The notes under the pieces were generated by a model that worked only from the letters and a program-made list of their open reading frames with translations, ran no database searches and was not told the origin of the DNA. From the NCBI GenBank assembly GCA_023415335.1, contig JAEZLD010000152.1, forward strand, positions 1-36,509: a DNA stretch of 36,509 nucleotides, given 5' to 3'. Origin of the DNA: Bacillota bacterium (GTDB lineage: Bacteria; Bacillota; Clostridia; Clostridiales; Caloramatoraceae). A program made the position numbers and the translations under genes. Position 1 is the first letter of the stretch. Every line of letters starts with the position of its first letter. Shown here one piece after another: positions 7,659-15,621 of the stretch.

Positions 7659-8645
7659 CTAACAGAACATAAGCCATATGATTTCATTTATACTTATAGC
7701 TCCGAAATAATCCTCTAATTTAAAATGGCTAATACTTTTCTCAACCTCATCCTTTCTATATGGGCATTCCTTCAAAGCTTCAATAATTTCTGCCAAGCTC
7801 TTTCTGGAAAGGAAGTCACCATAAAAGGCAATATCATCAATACGCCCATTATTTATGGACAGGCGGACTTCTAATGTTCCCCCATTAAATCTTTGGCGGT
7901 TCATTACATCAAATACAGGGGACTTTCCGAAGTTCCATTCCCAGGTTTCATATCTCTCAGCCTTTATTTCTCTTATAGCATTTAACTCCACATCCGTCAG
8001 TTTTGCATCCATGACTCCATCACGTAAGTGGCGCCTCAGAAAATCCCAAAATGCCTCCAAATCCATATCCACAGGCAAATAGCCCCGTATGTTTCCCACA
8101 CGGCTGGCAACGGATTTCACGCTCCTTGATTGGAATTTTTCCCCACTGACTTGTAGTGCACTGCTTATCATGGATAAGTCAGAATCAAACAGCAATGTTC
8201 CATGATGTAAAATCCTTCTCTTCCATAAACGCTGTGCTGTCCCGGACACCTTTTTCCCGTTAACAATTATATCGTTCCGTCCACTTGCCTCTGCATTCAC
8301 ACCTAGTTCACTTAAAGCTTGAATCACCGGTGCAGTAAACCGGCTAATAGACATTTGCGATACATCTCCAGCATCTGTAATGAATGAGTAGTTTAAATTC
8401 CCCAAATCATGGTATACAGCACCACCACCTGTCGTCCTCCGAACAACATTGATGTGATTGGATTCCACAAATGGACGATTAATTTCCTCTTCTGTATTCT
8501 GATTCTGTCCCACGACAATTGTGTTTTCGTTCTGCCAAAGGATCAGATAATCTCCTTCCGCTTTATGTGTCAGAACATACTCTTCAAAAGCCAAATTATA
8601 AAAAGGGTCATGTGATCCTGTTTCTAAATAGTAACACGGTCTCAT
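7659..8645 (-). CDS. lplA: Lipoate-protein ligase A
   Basis: LplA activates free lipoate with ATP and attaches it to the lysine of lipoyl domains. The core motif RRTTGGGAVYHD is at 69-80, the N-terminal ETGSHDPFYNLAFEEY is typical, and the lipoyl-AMP-binding lysine is in NGKKVSGTAQ (Lys132). A C-terminal accessory domain (about 250-328) is present, so the 328-residue protein is a full-size ligase like E. coli LplA. The start ATG 8645 follows AAAGGAGACGCC. Its place in a sugar operon is unusual; the likely client is the E2 subunit encoded at 22036-23337, transcribed away from the same intergenic hub. Confidence 0.95.
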   Translation of the reverse strand: MRPCYYLETGSHDPFYNLAFEEYVLTHKAEGDYLILWQNENTIVVGQNQNTEEEINRPFVESNHINVVRRTTGGGAVYHDLGNLNYSFITDAGDVSQMSISRFTAPVIQALSELGVNAEASGRNDIIVNGKKVSGTAQRLWKRRILHHGTLLFDSDLSMISSALQVSGEKFQSRSVKSVASRVGNIRGYLPVDMDLEAFWDFLRRHLRDGVMDAKLTDVELNAIREIKAERYETWEWNFGKSPVFDVMNRQRFNGGTLEVRLSINNGRIDDIAFYGDFLSRKSLAEIIEALKECPYRKDEVEKSISHFKLEDYFGAISINEIIWLMFC

Positions 8646-8655
8646 GGCGTCTCCT

Positions 8656-9426
8656 TTACATTAAAATTATTTCTTGCTCAGGGTTACACAAAAGTTGTAC
8701 ATTACTAAACTCATGTGCAAATTTGGTATAATCCTGATGTGCCAAGGCCCGTAGGCATATCTTGTCATCATTTTCAAATGGCACGTGATATAGGATAATA
8801 TTTTTACAGTTCCATTCCTTCAGCAAGCTACGCCCCTGCTTTGAATGAAAAAACATGGGGTTGATAAATGCCGTGTGTAGTTCATGGATATTTAAAGGAA
8901 GATAATTGTCACTATTTTCATAGTCACAATCGCTTGTCACAAGGATTTGTTTTCCTTTTACTGTTAACAATATGCAGTCACAATCAAGATTTGTGAACAT
9001 CTTGCCGGTATGCTTCATGCCAAGTACAGTTAAATAAACACCAGTCATCAGCTGGTATGAATGATACTGTCCACGTAGCAACCCTAATTTCCAATAGGAT
9101 ACATGCGCCTGCTCCAGGTATGCTGAAAGTTCCCGTTCCTCACTTTTATCCTGTGATCGTTTAGGAAGTAGTACCCGGCGTACACTATTGTGCTGCAGGT
9201 AATTCATCAGAAGCTTTGAAGAATAATGGTCAGGATGACTATGGGTAAACAGTATAAATTCTGCATTCCGAAAACAATTGTTCTCGTGGTTCATCCTCTC
9301 TAGCAGGTCCAACGGTACCTTGCTGAAGGGATATTCATCGGAGTGATGCAAAGCATCAATTAAAAATCTAATGCCATAAGCCTCCAAAAGGATGCCTGCA
9401 TTAGCAGTAAGGAGAACGCGAATCAT
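8656..9426 (-). CDS. Metallo-beta-lactamase-fold hydrolase
   Basis: The motif FTHSHPDHYSS at 60-70 gives the H-x-H-x-D-H metal site (His62, His64, Asp66, His67). A later LVTSDCDYENSDNY supplies a candidate bridging Asp, and a C-terminal histidine occurs in ILYHVPFEND. The length of 256 residues is typical of small MBL hydrolases. The start overlaps the stop of the kinase gene by four bases (ATGA), so translation is probably coupled. L-ascorbate-6-phosphate lactonase UlaG also has this fold, but this protein is shorter and has no clear UlaG signature. The substrate is unknown; lactone or phosphodiester hydrolysis in the same sugar pathway is plausible. Confidence 0.8.
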   Translation of the reverse strand: MIRVLLTANAGILLEAYGIRFLIDALHHSDEYPFSKVPLDLLERMNHENNCFRNAEFILFTHSHPDHYSSKLLMNYLQHNSVRRVLLPKRSQDKSEERELSAYLEQAHVSYWKLGLLRGQYHSYQLMTGVYLTVLGMKHTGKMFTNLDCDCILLTVKGKQILVTSDCDYENSDNYLPLNIHELHTAFINPMFFHSKQGRSLLKEWNCKNIILYHVPFENDDKICLRALAHQDYTKFAHEFSNVQLLCNPEQEIILM

Positions 9427-10937
9427 ACCCTCTCTCCTAGCTCATTCAAATCTTCCCAAATTGGGTCCAATGCAGTAATCATGCGGCAATACATCTTGTA
9501 TTTCTTTTTATAGTATTCGTGTTTCATCATATCAGGCATATATACATGACGGATGTGCGTGCAATGTTCTACGGCATCATACATATCTTTGTAGATTCCA
9601 ACTCCAACACCTGCTGCCATTGATGCGCCCAATGCCCCAAGCTCTTCTGCTTCAGGCACTTCAACTGATGCACCTAATGCATCAGCAAACATCTGCATCC
9701 ATGCACTGCTACGTGCACCACCACCAGCCATACGTACAACCTTAGGCTTATTACGAAATTCCAGCAGGCGGTCAATATGATACATGTGGCAAAACACCAC
9801 ACCTTCATACATTGCCCTTAGTAAATCAGGAATACCATGCCCACCCTTAAGTCCAATAAAGGCTGCCTTGGCATCAATACTTACATTAGTACCATATAGG
9901 AACGGCAGAAAAATGATGGTATTATAAGGATCGCTCTCCTCCACCATACGGCTAATTTCATCATATCCGCAGAACTCCATGCCCTGCTGTTTCAAGAAGG
10001 TCTTGATAAACCATTCCTGATTGGTTGCGGAAGTAGAGCTTCCCTCTAAAATCTCCTGATATCCTGGCAGACAATAGTAAAATGCGCTGAAAATATTCTT
10101 GGAATAAAGAGGCCTCTTTGTAATGAACGTATTTACACCCCAGGTACCAATAATCATTCCCATCTGCTCTTCATTTACAATACCTTGAGAAATAATAGTA
10201 GCTGATGTATCAATCAGTCCTCCCACAACAGGTGTTCCAACCTTTAGTCCGGTAATATCTGCACACTCTTCAGTAACATAGCCTCCAATTTCAGAGCTTT
10301 CCAGAATCTTTTCTGGAAATTTGCTTATATACTTACTTATTCCCAGTCTCTCTGCAATATCTATACTGAGCTTACGGGTATTAAGATCCATCATGCTGGT
10401 GGAAGAAAGCTCTGTGGTTTCAAGACAAAATATACCTGTGAGCAGGTATCTTGCATAATCCTTTGCTGTGACAAAGACATCCGTCCTATCCAAAGTTTCA
10501 GGATCATACTTTGCAAACCATGCAACTAACGCAGAGGTTTGTCCAGCCCATAGGATTTGACGTGTTATGGGTATAATCTCATCTAATGTGCCGTCTTCAT
10601 TCCATTTCTTAATGAATTCCTTTGCCCGCATATCACTGGATAAAATAGCAGGATGGGTAGGATTGCCATAGCGGTCAAACATGTATAAGCCATTTGCCTG
10701 ACCAGTCACGCCGATTGCAGCAATATCAGCCGGGTCAACGCCTGATTTCTGAAGCGTAGAGGTAATGGCATTATAGATACAGCATTTAATTTGACATGTA
10801 TCACGTTCACAGTAATCGGCACGTGGTGTTAAAGTATCCATCCTTTCACCACAGGAACAAATCTCATGACCGGAGAAGGTGTAAATAGCAACCTTAGCTA
10901 CACTGCCTCCCACATCAACACCCATTAAATACTGCAT
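9423..10937 (-). CDS. lyxK: FGGY-family carbohydrate kinase, LyxK-like (L-xylulose kinase)
   Basis: FGGY kinases phosphorylate sugars with ATP. The N-terminal phosphate-binding segment GVDVGGSVAKVAIY and the catalytic-base motif VVGGLIDTSAT (Asp243) are present. The glycine-rich MAGGGARSSAWMQM is the ATP-binding end. From memory, several stretches follow E. coli LyxK closely: AILSSDMRAKEF, ITRQILWAG, FLPFLYGTN, and PDMMKHEYYKKKYKMY at the end. That supports L-xylulose or 3-keto-L-gulonate as substrate rather than D-xylulose. The length of 504 residues is normal. The start ATG 10937 follows GGGAGG. A 3-epimerase and an AraD-like gene lie just upstream in the operon, completing the L-xylulose route. 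Confidence 0.85.
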   Translation of the reverse strand: MQYLMGVDVGGSVAKVAIYTFSGHEICSCGERMDTLTPRADYCERDTCQIKCCIYNAITSTLQKSGVDPADIAAIGVTGQANGLYMFDRYGNPTHPAILSSDMRAKEFIKKWNEDGTLDEIIPITRQILWAGQTSALVAWFAKYDPETLDRTDVFVTAKDYARYLLTGIFCLETTELSSTSMMDLNTRKLSIDIAERLGISKYISKFPEKILESSEIGGYVTEECADITGLKVGTPVVGGLIDTSATIISQGIVNEEQMGMIIGTWGVNTFITKRPLYSKNIFSAFYYCLPGYQEILEGSSTSATNQEWFIKTFLKQQGMEFCGYDEISRMVEESDPYNTIIFLPFLYGTNVSIDAKAAFIGLKGGHGIPDLLRAMYEGVVFCHMYHIDRLLEFRNKPKVVRMAGGGARSSAWMQMFADALGASVEVPEAEELGALGASMAAGVGVGIYKDMYDAVEHCTHIRHVYMPDMMKHEYYKKKYKMYCRMITALDPIWEDLNELGERV

Positions 10938-10953
10938 CTTAAACCTCCCTGAT

Positions 10954-11829
10954 TCAATACTTCTCTAATTTGTCACGCAAAAACTTACTGGCTTCCTTAA
11001 GGTATGGGTGGAAACCATCCTTGTCATAGCTCCACATCTCAGCTGTCATATAACCATTATATCCCATATTATGTAAGGTCCTCAAGCTGAGATCAAAGTC
11101 GACTATTCCCTTACCAAATGGTACATCACGGCAAATATTACGCATAGCATCTTTTAGGTGAATCCCCGCAATCAACTCTCCTCCAATGGGGAGTTCAACG
11201 GACGGGTCCAAACCCATTGCAGTTAAGTTGCCAATATCCGCATAGCAGCGCAATTGATTGGACTTCATCTCCTTGCATAATGCAACTATATTGGTACAGC
11301 TCCCCATAAATTCCGCATCCATTGTTTCGAGTGCTATATTTATAGGTCTGCCTTCAACCATTCGGATGCATTTCTCAATGGATCTTCTGAAGAGACTCTT
11401 TGTATGATTATTCGCCTTTTCGTCCAAATCGTCATAAGCAGCCAAATGAACAACCTTAATGCCAAGCTCTTCTGCTAATCCGATTGCCCGCTCAACCAGC
11501 TCTAAGCCCATTTCTCTGGTTTTGTTATCTTCACTCCCAAGAGGATAAAGTCTGTTAGCTGTTAATGCCATTGTATAAATGGGAACTCCAGTTGCTTTAA
11601 TGGCCTTTGAAATCGTCTTGGCAGTTCCCTTATCATAAAGACGGCTAATACGCTCATCTGTACCATCAATGCTCAATTCCACACAATCAAAACCAGAGCC
11701 TTTTGCAAGCAAAAGCTTATCTTCCCATAAGAGGCTGCTACTGATAGCTTTCTCATATACGCCTAAAGGCAAATCTTTTATGACCTTCAAACTTTTCTCT
11801 CTCATAGGCAGGATTACCAGTCTTGTCAT
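10954..11829 (-). CDS. ulaE: L-ribulose-5-phosphate 3-epimerase (UlaE/SgbU-like)
   Basis: This xylose-isomerase-like TIM-barrel enzyme interconverts L-xylulose 5-phosphate and L-ribulose 5-phosphate. Family features are LPLGVYEKAI with SGFDCVELSIDGTDERISRL near the N-terminus, a metal-binding Glu in NIALETMDAEFMG, CYADIGNLTAMG, GIHLKDA, and the closing GYNGYMTAEMW. The length of 291 residues is usual. The listed start, ATG 11829, overlaps the upstream stop (TAATG) and has only a weak binding site, so coupled translation is likely. An internal ATG at 11808 also fits the family N-terminus. Kinase and epimerase are neighbours, as in the E. coli lyx-sgb and ula operons. Confidence 0.88.
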   Translation of the reverse strand: MTRLVILPMREKSLKVIKDLPLGVYEKAISSSLLWEDKLLLAKGSGFDCVELSIDGTDERISRLYDKGTAKTISKAIKATGVPIYTMALTANRLYPLGSEDNKTREMGLELVERAIGLAEELGIKVVHLAAYDDLDEKANNHTKSLFRRSIEKCIRMVEGRPINIALETMDAEFMGSCTNIVALCKEMKSNQLRCYADIGNLTAMGLDPSVELPIGGELIAGIHLKDAMRNICRDVPFGKGIVDFDLSLRTLHNMGYNGYMTAEMWSYDKDGFHPYLKEASKFLRDKLEKY

Positions 11830-12482
11830 TAGCGGTTGTTCTGCCCATAATGCCTGTGAGTTTCAACCGCTTCCAGTTCCTGCTCGCGAGTCATCAGAGC
11901 AACCTTTCCTTCAGGTGCAGCAGCCTTTGCCGCAAGATAGCACTTAGCTGCTTCTTCCATGTAGATGCAGGCTGCTTCAGCATCATGAAGGGTAGGGCCT
12001 ACCGCAATAACACCGTGATGCTTGAGAATAACTGCCCTACGGTCACCAATGTACTTTACTGTCTGAATGCCCATCTCTTCGCTGGCTGCTGCAGAATATG
12101 GTGCTACGTATACAGAGCCCAGGCACACATTACAAAGAGTAGTGCAGCATGCAGGGAACTCATCTTCTATTAGACCTACAGCAGTTGCATAGGGCTGATG
12201 GGTGTGAATAATAGCATTAATGTCAGGCCGATGGTCATAAATATACTTTAAAGCACCTGTGTCAACAGAAGGCCGAACAGTACCTTCTATTACGTCCCCA
12301 TTCTTATTGAGGACCAACACCTGATCCAAGGTCATGGTTTCATATGGCATGCCCGATGGGGTCACAACTATGTCACCGTTTTCCTTGCGCACACTAACGT
12401 TGCCGCCTGTAAGCTGTACCAGCCCAGCTCTCTTAATTTCCTTTGCTGTAGCAATAATTTCCATCTTGTCTTTTTCGTACAT
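11829..12482 (-). CDS. Class II aldolase/epimerase family protein, likely L-ribulose-5-phosphate 4-epimerase
   Basis: The fold is AraD/FucA-like. GGNVSVR is at 27-32; the metal histidines are in IIHTHQPYAT (His93 and His95) and KHHGVIAVG (His155 or His156). Asp74 in RPSVDTGALK matches the AraD metal-region Asp, where FucA has Glu. The C-terminal HYGQ resembles the AraD ending. However, the segment equivalent to AraD GDIP reads LGSVYVAPYS, closer to FucA aldolases, so the AraD catalytic Asp120 appears to be Ser. By context the product of UlaE would be its substrate, giving D-xylulose 5-phosphate. Aldol cleavage is the alternative. The start ATG 12482 follows GAGGTGATA. Confidence 0.82.
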   Translation of the reverse strand: MYEKDKMEIIATAKEIKRAGLVQLTGGNVSVRKENGDIVVTPSGMPYETMTLDQVLVLNKNGDVIEGTVRPSVDTGALKYIYDHRPDINAIIHTHQPYATAVGLIEDEFPACCTTLCNVCLGSVYVAPYSAAASEEMGIQTVKYIGDRRAVILKHHGVIAVGPTLHDAEAACIYMEEAAKCYLAAKAAAPEGKVALMTREQELEAVETHRHYGQNNR

Positions 12483-12515
12483 ATTATCACCTCAAGTCAT
12501 AGTTATGATTATGCT

Positions 12516-12559
12516 CTACATCACTATCCCCACAAGTAATTATGGGGATAGTGGTGTAG
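12516..12559 (-). promoter_or_regulatory. Intercistronic hairpin with 16-bp stem
   Basis: 12516-12531 and 12544-12559 are reverse complements except for one position that would be a G-U pair in RNA; the loop is 12 bases. No T-run follows on either strand, so it is more likely an mRNA processing or stability element than a full terminator. It lies between the aldo/keto reductase and AraD-like genes. Confidence 0.7.
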
Positions 12560-12587
12560 TTTACTTATGGTACCTTGCATAACAGTA

Positions 12588-13535
12588 TCAAAGCATATAC
12601 TCTGCATATACCTGGTCAATCATGTTTACTTCCTCAGCTGTAAGCTCCCAATCAGCAGCCTTAACATTCTCAATTGAATGTTTAGGCTCAGTTGGACCCA
12701 TTAAAGTAGTAGTTACACCTCTCTGCGCCAGCACCCAGTTCAGGGAAACCTCAGACACCTGGACACCACGTGCATTTGCAATCTCACGAAGCACGTCAAT
12801 CACCTTATTACACCTTGTCCACATAGGTTCTTCGTAGAAATTATAGAAGCCACTTCTCTGCTCTTTACCACCATTTACTATGGGTCTCGTAATCTTGCCA
12901 GTGAGCATGCCTCCACCCAGGGAACCATATGTCATAATGCCCAGGTTGTTGTCTGCACAATAAGGTATAATACCATTTTCAAAGCTCGAACGATTGAGCA
13001 CATTGCAGGGTGGCTGTACACAGCAAATGTCGGCCTTTTCCTGTGCTATTCTTATCTGATTCACATCAAAATTAGACACACCTGCAGCACGGATTTTTCC
13101 TTCCTTCTTGAAATCCGCCAGCAGCTCCAAAGCCCCATCAATTCCAAAGTTAAGATCAGGCCAATGAATAAAATAAACATCAATGTAATCAGTCTGCAGA
13201 CGACGAAGAGAATTCTCCAGCTCCTGACGAACAAGCATAGGAGACAAACATCTCACATACTCTCCCATAATGCGGTGAACGCCGCACTTAGTAGAGATAA
13301 CAGCCTTATCTCTGCGTCCTTTCAGTGCCTTACCAACCGCTATTTCAGACTCGAAATTCTGACCATAAGCAGGAGCGGTATCAATCAGATTTACACCCAG
13401 ATCCATGGACTGATGGATTGCATTAATCCCGAGAGATTCTTCTACTTCTCCAAAAAAGTCATTACCTAGTGCCCAGGTGCCATGACTAATAACAGACACC
13501 TTAATTCCACTATTACCCAATTCACGATATCTCAT
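12588..13535 (-). CDS. Aldo/keto reductase
   Basis: This is an NAD(P)H-dependent TIM-barrel oxidoreductase. The catalytic tetrad is visible: Asp52 and Tyr57 in LIDTAPAYGQ, Lys83 in VISTKCG, and His124 in DVYFIHWPD. The N-terminal MRYRELGNSGIKVS and the SLNWVLAQRGVTT cofactor-region segment are standard. The length of 315 residues is typical. The start ATG 13535 follows GAAAGGTGAG. The gene sits between the transporter genes and the sugar-phosphate enzymes, so it probably acts on the imported, unphosphorylated sugar, for example sugar/polyol or sugar/lactone interconversion. The direction of catalysis cannot be read from the sequence. Confidence 0.9.
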   Translation of the reverse strand: MRYRELGNSGIKVSVISHGTWALGNDFFGEVEESLGINAIHQSMDLGVNLIDTAPAYGQNFESEIAVGKALKGRRDKAVISTKCGVHRIMGEYVRCLSPMLVRQELENSLRRLQTDYIDVYFIHWPDLNFGIDGALELLADFKKEGKIRAAGVSNFDVNQIRIAQEKADICCVQPPCNVLNRSSFENGIIPYCADNNLGIMTYGSLGGGMLTGKITRPIVNGGKEQRSGFYNFYEEPMWTRCNKVIDVLREIANARGVQVSEVSLNWVLAQRGVTTTLMGPTEPKHSIENVKAADWELTAEEVNMIDQVYAEYML

Positions 13536-13560
13536 TTTTTTCTCACCTTTCTATAATTTA

Positions 13561-14580
13561 TTATGCTAAGGATTCTTTACTGTTGATTAGCTTGTTCATA
13601 GTCACTGCCAAAATAAGCACTGCTCCTTTAAGGAAATCCTGATAGTACGCATCAACCACAGTCAGCATACCTGATGTTATGCATATTATGATCATCGCTC
13701 CAATAACACTCTTAAATGTGGAACCTTCCCCTCCAGTAAACGCCGTACCTCCAAGTAAAACTGCAATAATACAATCTGTTTCCAGGCCATCTCCGCAAAG
13801 AGGGTCCCCCATGCCGCTATAGCTTGCCTGTGTGACACCAGCAAATGCAGCAAGAATACCCGTGATTACAAAAAGTATTGATACATACTTCACTACACTT
13901 ATACCGGCAAGCTGTGCAGACACGGAGTTACCCCCTATTGCTGCAGAATACTTACCAATTACTGTCCTGCGCTGCAGAATAACAATAATTAAAATAATGA
14001 GAGCCGCAACATAGAATGCCGGAGGCAACCCCAGCAGGGATTTACCCCTCCCAAAATCACCAAACCAGGCGGGAAGGCTAAGTGTATCCGTACTCTTTAT
14101 ACCAGAGAACTTATCAGGTACTATCAGCAGTGCCACACCCTTATATGCCATCATAGTAACAAGGGTTGCAATAACAGGAGTTATTCTCAACCTTGTCACG
14201 ATTACACCATTAATTAATCCACATAGTATCCCAACCCCAACTGCTGCAAGCATACCCACAATCAATGGATACCCTGCACGTACAATCAGTGCATAAATAA
14301 CACTGCAAAGGCTCATAGCACTGCCCACCGACAAATCCATGTAACCTGCAATCATAATAAATGTGAATCCGCAGGCAAGAATTATTATTGGAGCACTTAT
14401 ACGAACCAGGCTAATCAGGTTATAGGAACTCAGGAAATGGCCTCTGCCAAACCAGGTAGTTCCGCTAGCACTGATAAAGGAAAATACGACTATTACCAGA
14501 AAAAAGAACATATAAATATACTTTTCCTGAATGAATTTTTTAAAATTAAATTTCTGTGGTAACAAAGATTCTTTTTTCAC
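13561..14580 (-). CDS. Sugar ABC transporter permease (RbsC/AraH-type), second of two
   Basis: This is a hydrophobic membrane protein of the BPD_transp_2 family, with about eight to ten membrane segments. A typical stretch is FIMIAGYMDLSVGSAMSLC, and the EAA-like loop is in VLLGGTAFTGGEGS. The open frame reaches back to a TTG at 14607 that overlaps the upstream stop, but AAAGGAG lies after that, 8 bases before a GTG at 14580, so GTG 14580 is the preferred start. The protein is about 339 residues. It probably forms a heterodimer with the adjacent permease, energised by the ATPase at 15622-17106. Confidence 0.93.
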   Translation of the reverse strand: MKKESLLPQKFNFKKFIQEKYIYMFFFLVIVVFSFISASGTTWFGRGHFLSSYNLISLVRISAPIIILACGFTFIMIAGYMDLSVGSAMSLCSVIYALIVRAGYPLIVGMLAAVGVGILCGLINGVIVTRLRITPVIATLVTMMAYKGVALLIVPDKFSGIKSTDTLSLPAWFGDFGRGKSLLGLPPAFYVAALIILIIVILQRRTVIGKYSAAIGGNSVSAQLAGISVVKYVSILFVITGILAAFAGVTQASYSGMGDPLCGDGLETDCIIAVLLGGTAFTGGEGSTFKSVIGAMIIICITSGMLTVVDAYYQDFLKGAVLILAVTMNKLINSKESLA

Positions 14581-14603
14581 TGTAGGCACTCCTTTCATCA
14601 TTC

Positions 14604-15620
14604 TCAAGCTTTGCGCTTATCGAGTGCATAGCGTTGAGCTACTATTGCTAAAAATGTCACAACACCTTTAAGGATGTAGGTCCAATCAGGAGACAAAAGC
14701 ATCCCGCCTGCGGCGTTAGTAACAATAGAGAATATCATTGTACCAATAAATGCACCCAGAACAGAACCAAATCCACCAGCAACAGCTGTTCCTCCAAGGA
14801 GTGTCACACAAAGGGCATCAAACTCGAATCCCCTACCACGGGTGCTATAACCAGCAAGATACTCCGATGCCAACACAATACCAACAATGGCTGCAAGCAC
14901 AGAGTTGATGACAAACAGTATCCCAAGGTGCCTGTCTGCTTTGATACCAGAGAGCTTAGCCGCCTCAGCATTGGCACCTACGTAATAAGTAGTACGGCCA
15001 AAAATAGTCTTCTTTTCTACGATGTAGAAGATAATCAAAATGACTACCATAATGATGACAGATAGCTTAATGGATGTATTTCCAAGCTGAACATACATCT
15101 TGCCTACCAGCCCAAAGCTATCGTCCAGATTGGTACTTCTCTGTGCACCTTTAGCCATAATCTGAGCGATACCACGTGCCAGGAAACCAGTGCCTAAGGT
15201 AATTATCAGTGAAGCAATCTTAAGGCGGGCAATAAAGAACGCATTAATCAGCCCAATCACCATGCAGCAAAGAATCGCAAGCAGTGCTGCTGGAAAGAAT
15301 GAAAGCCCCAGTCCAATATCAAGACTTCGGGTAGCATCTCTGCCCTGACAGAAAAATGCAACAAGAACTCCCGCCATAGCAACAATGCCACCCAAAGACA
15401 TATCCATATTTCCTGTTTTGACGATAAATGTTGCACCAATGCCAAGGATGACCAAGTACCAGTTATTGGTCAATAAAGCAAGAATATTTGATTTACATGC
15501 AAAATTAGGAACAGCAATACATGCTATTGCAAATAATATAAGCAGCACGCCAGTCATGAACAGTATAATGAATAGTTCATCACTAATAGCACCAAACAAT
15601 TTTTTCTTCTCTTTTTCCAT
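14604..15620 (-). CDS. Sugar ABC transporter permease (RbsC/XylH-type), first of two
   Basis: This is a member of the same permease family as its downstream neighbour but clearly a different sequence. It has about eight to ten hydrophobic segments, the FIVKTGNMDMSLGGIVAM stretch and the coupling region VTLLGGTAVAGGFGS. The length of 338 residues is normal. The start ATG 15620 follows AGGAGGCGAG and is one base after the ATPase stop. Two distinct permeases in one sugar importer occur in RhaPQ and LsrCD systems, whereas ribose and xylose importers usually have one. Confidence 0.94.
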   Translation of the reverse strand: MEKEKKKLFGAISDELFIILFMTGVLLILFAIACIAVPNFACKSNILALLTNNWYLVILGIGATFIVKTGNMDMSLGGIVAMAGVLVAFFCQGRDATRSLDIGLGLSFFPAALLAILCCMVIGLINAFFIARLKIASLIITLGTGFLARGIAQIMAKGAQRSTNLDDSFGLVGKMYVQLGNTSIKLSVIIMVVILIIFYIVEKKTIFGRTTYYVGANAEAAKLSGIKADRHLGILFVINSVLAAIVGIVLASEYLAGYSTRGRGFEFDALCVTLLGGTAVAGGFGSVLGAFIGTMIFSIVTNAAGGMLLSPDWTYILKGVVTFLAIVAQRYALDKRKA

Positions 15621-15621
15621 A

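Noticed and set aside
12516..12559. A rho-independent terminator
   Set aside because: The stem is strong, but no T-run follows on either strand, and genes on both sides belong to the same pathway.
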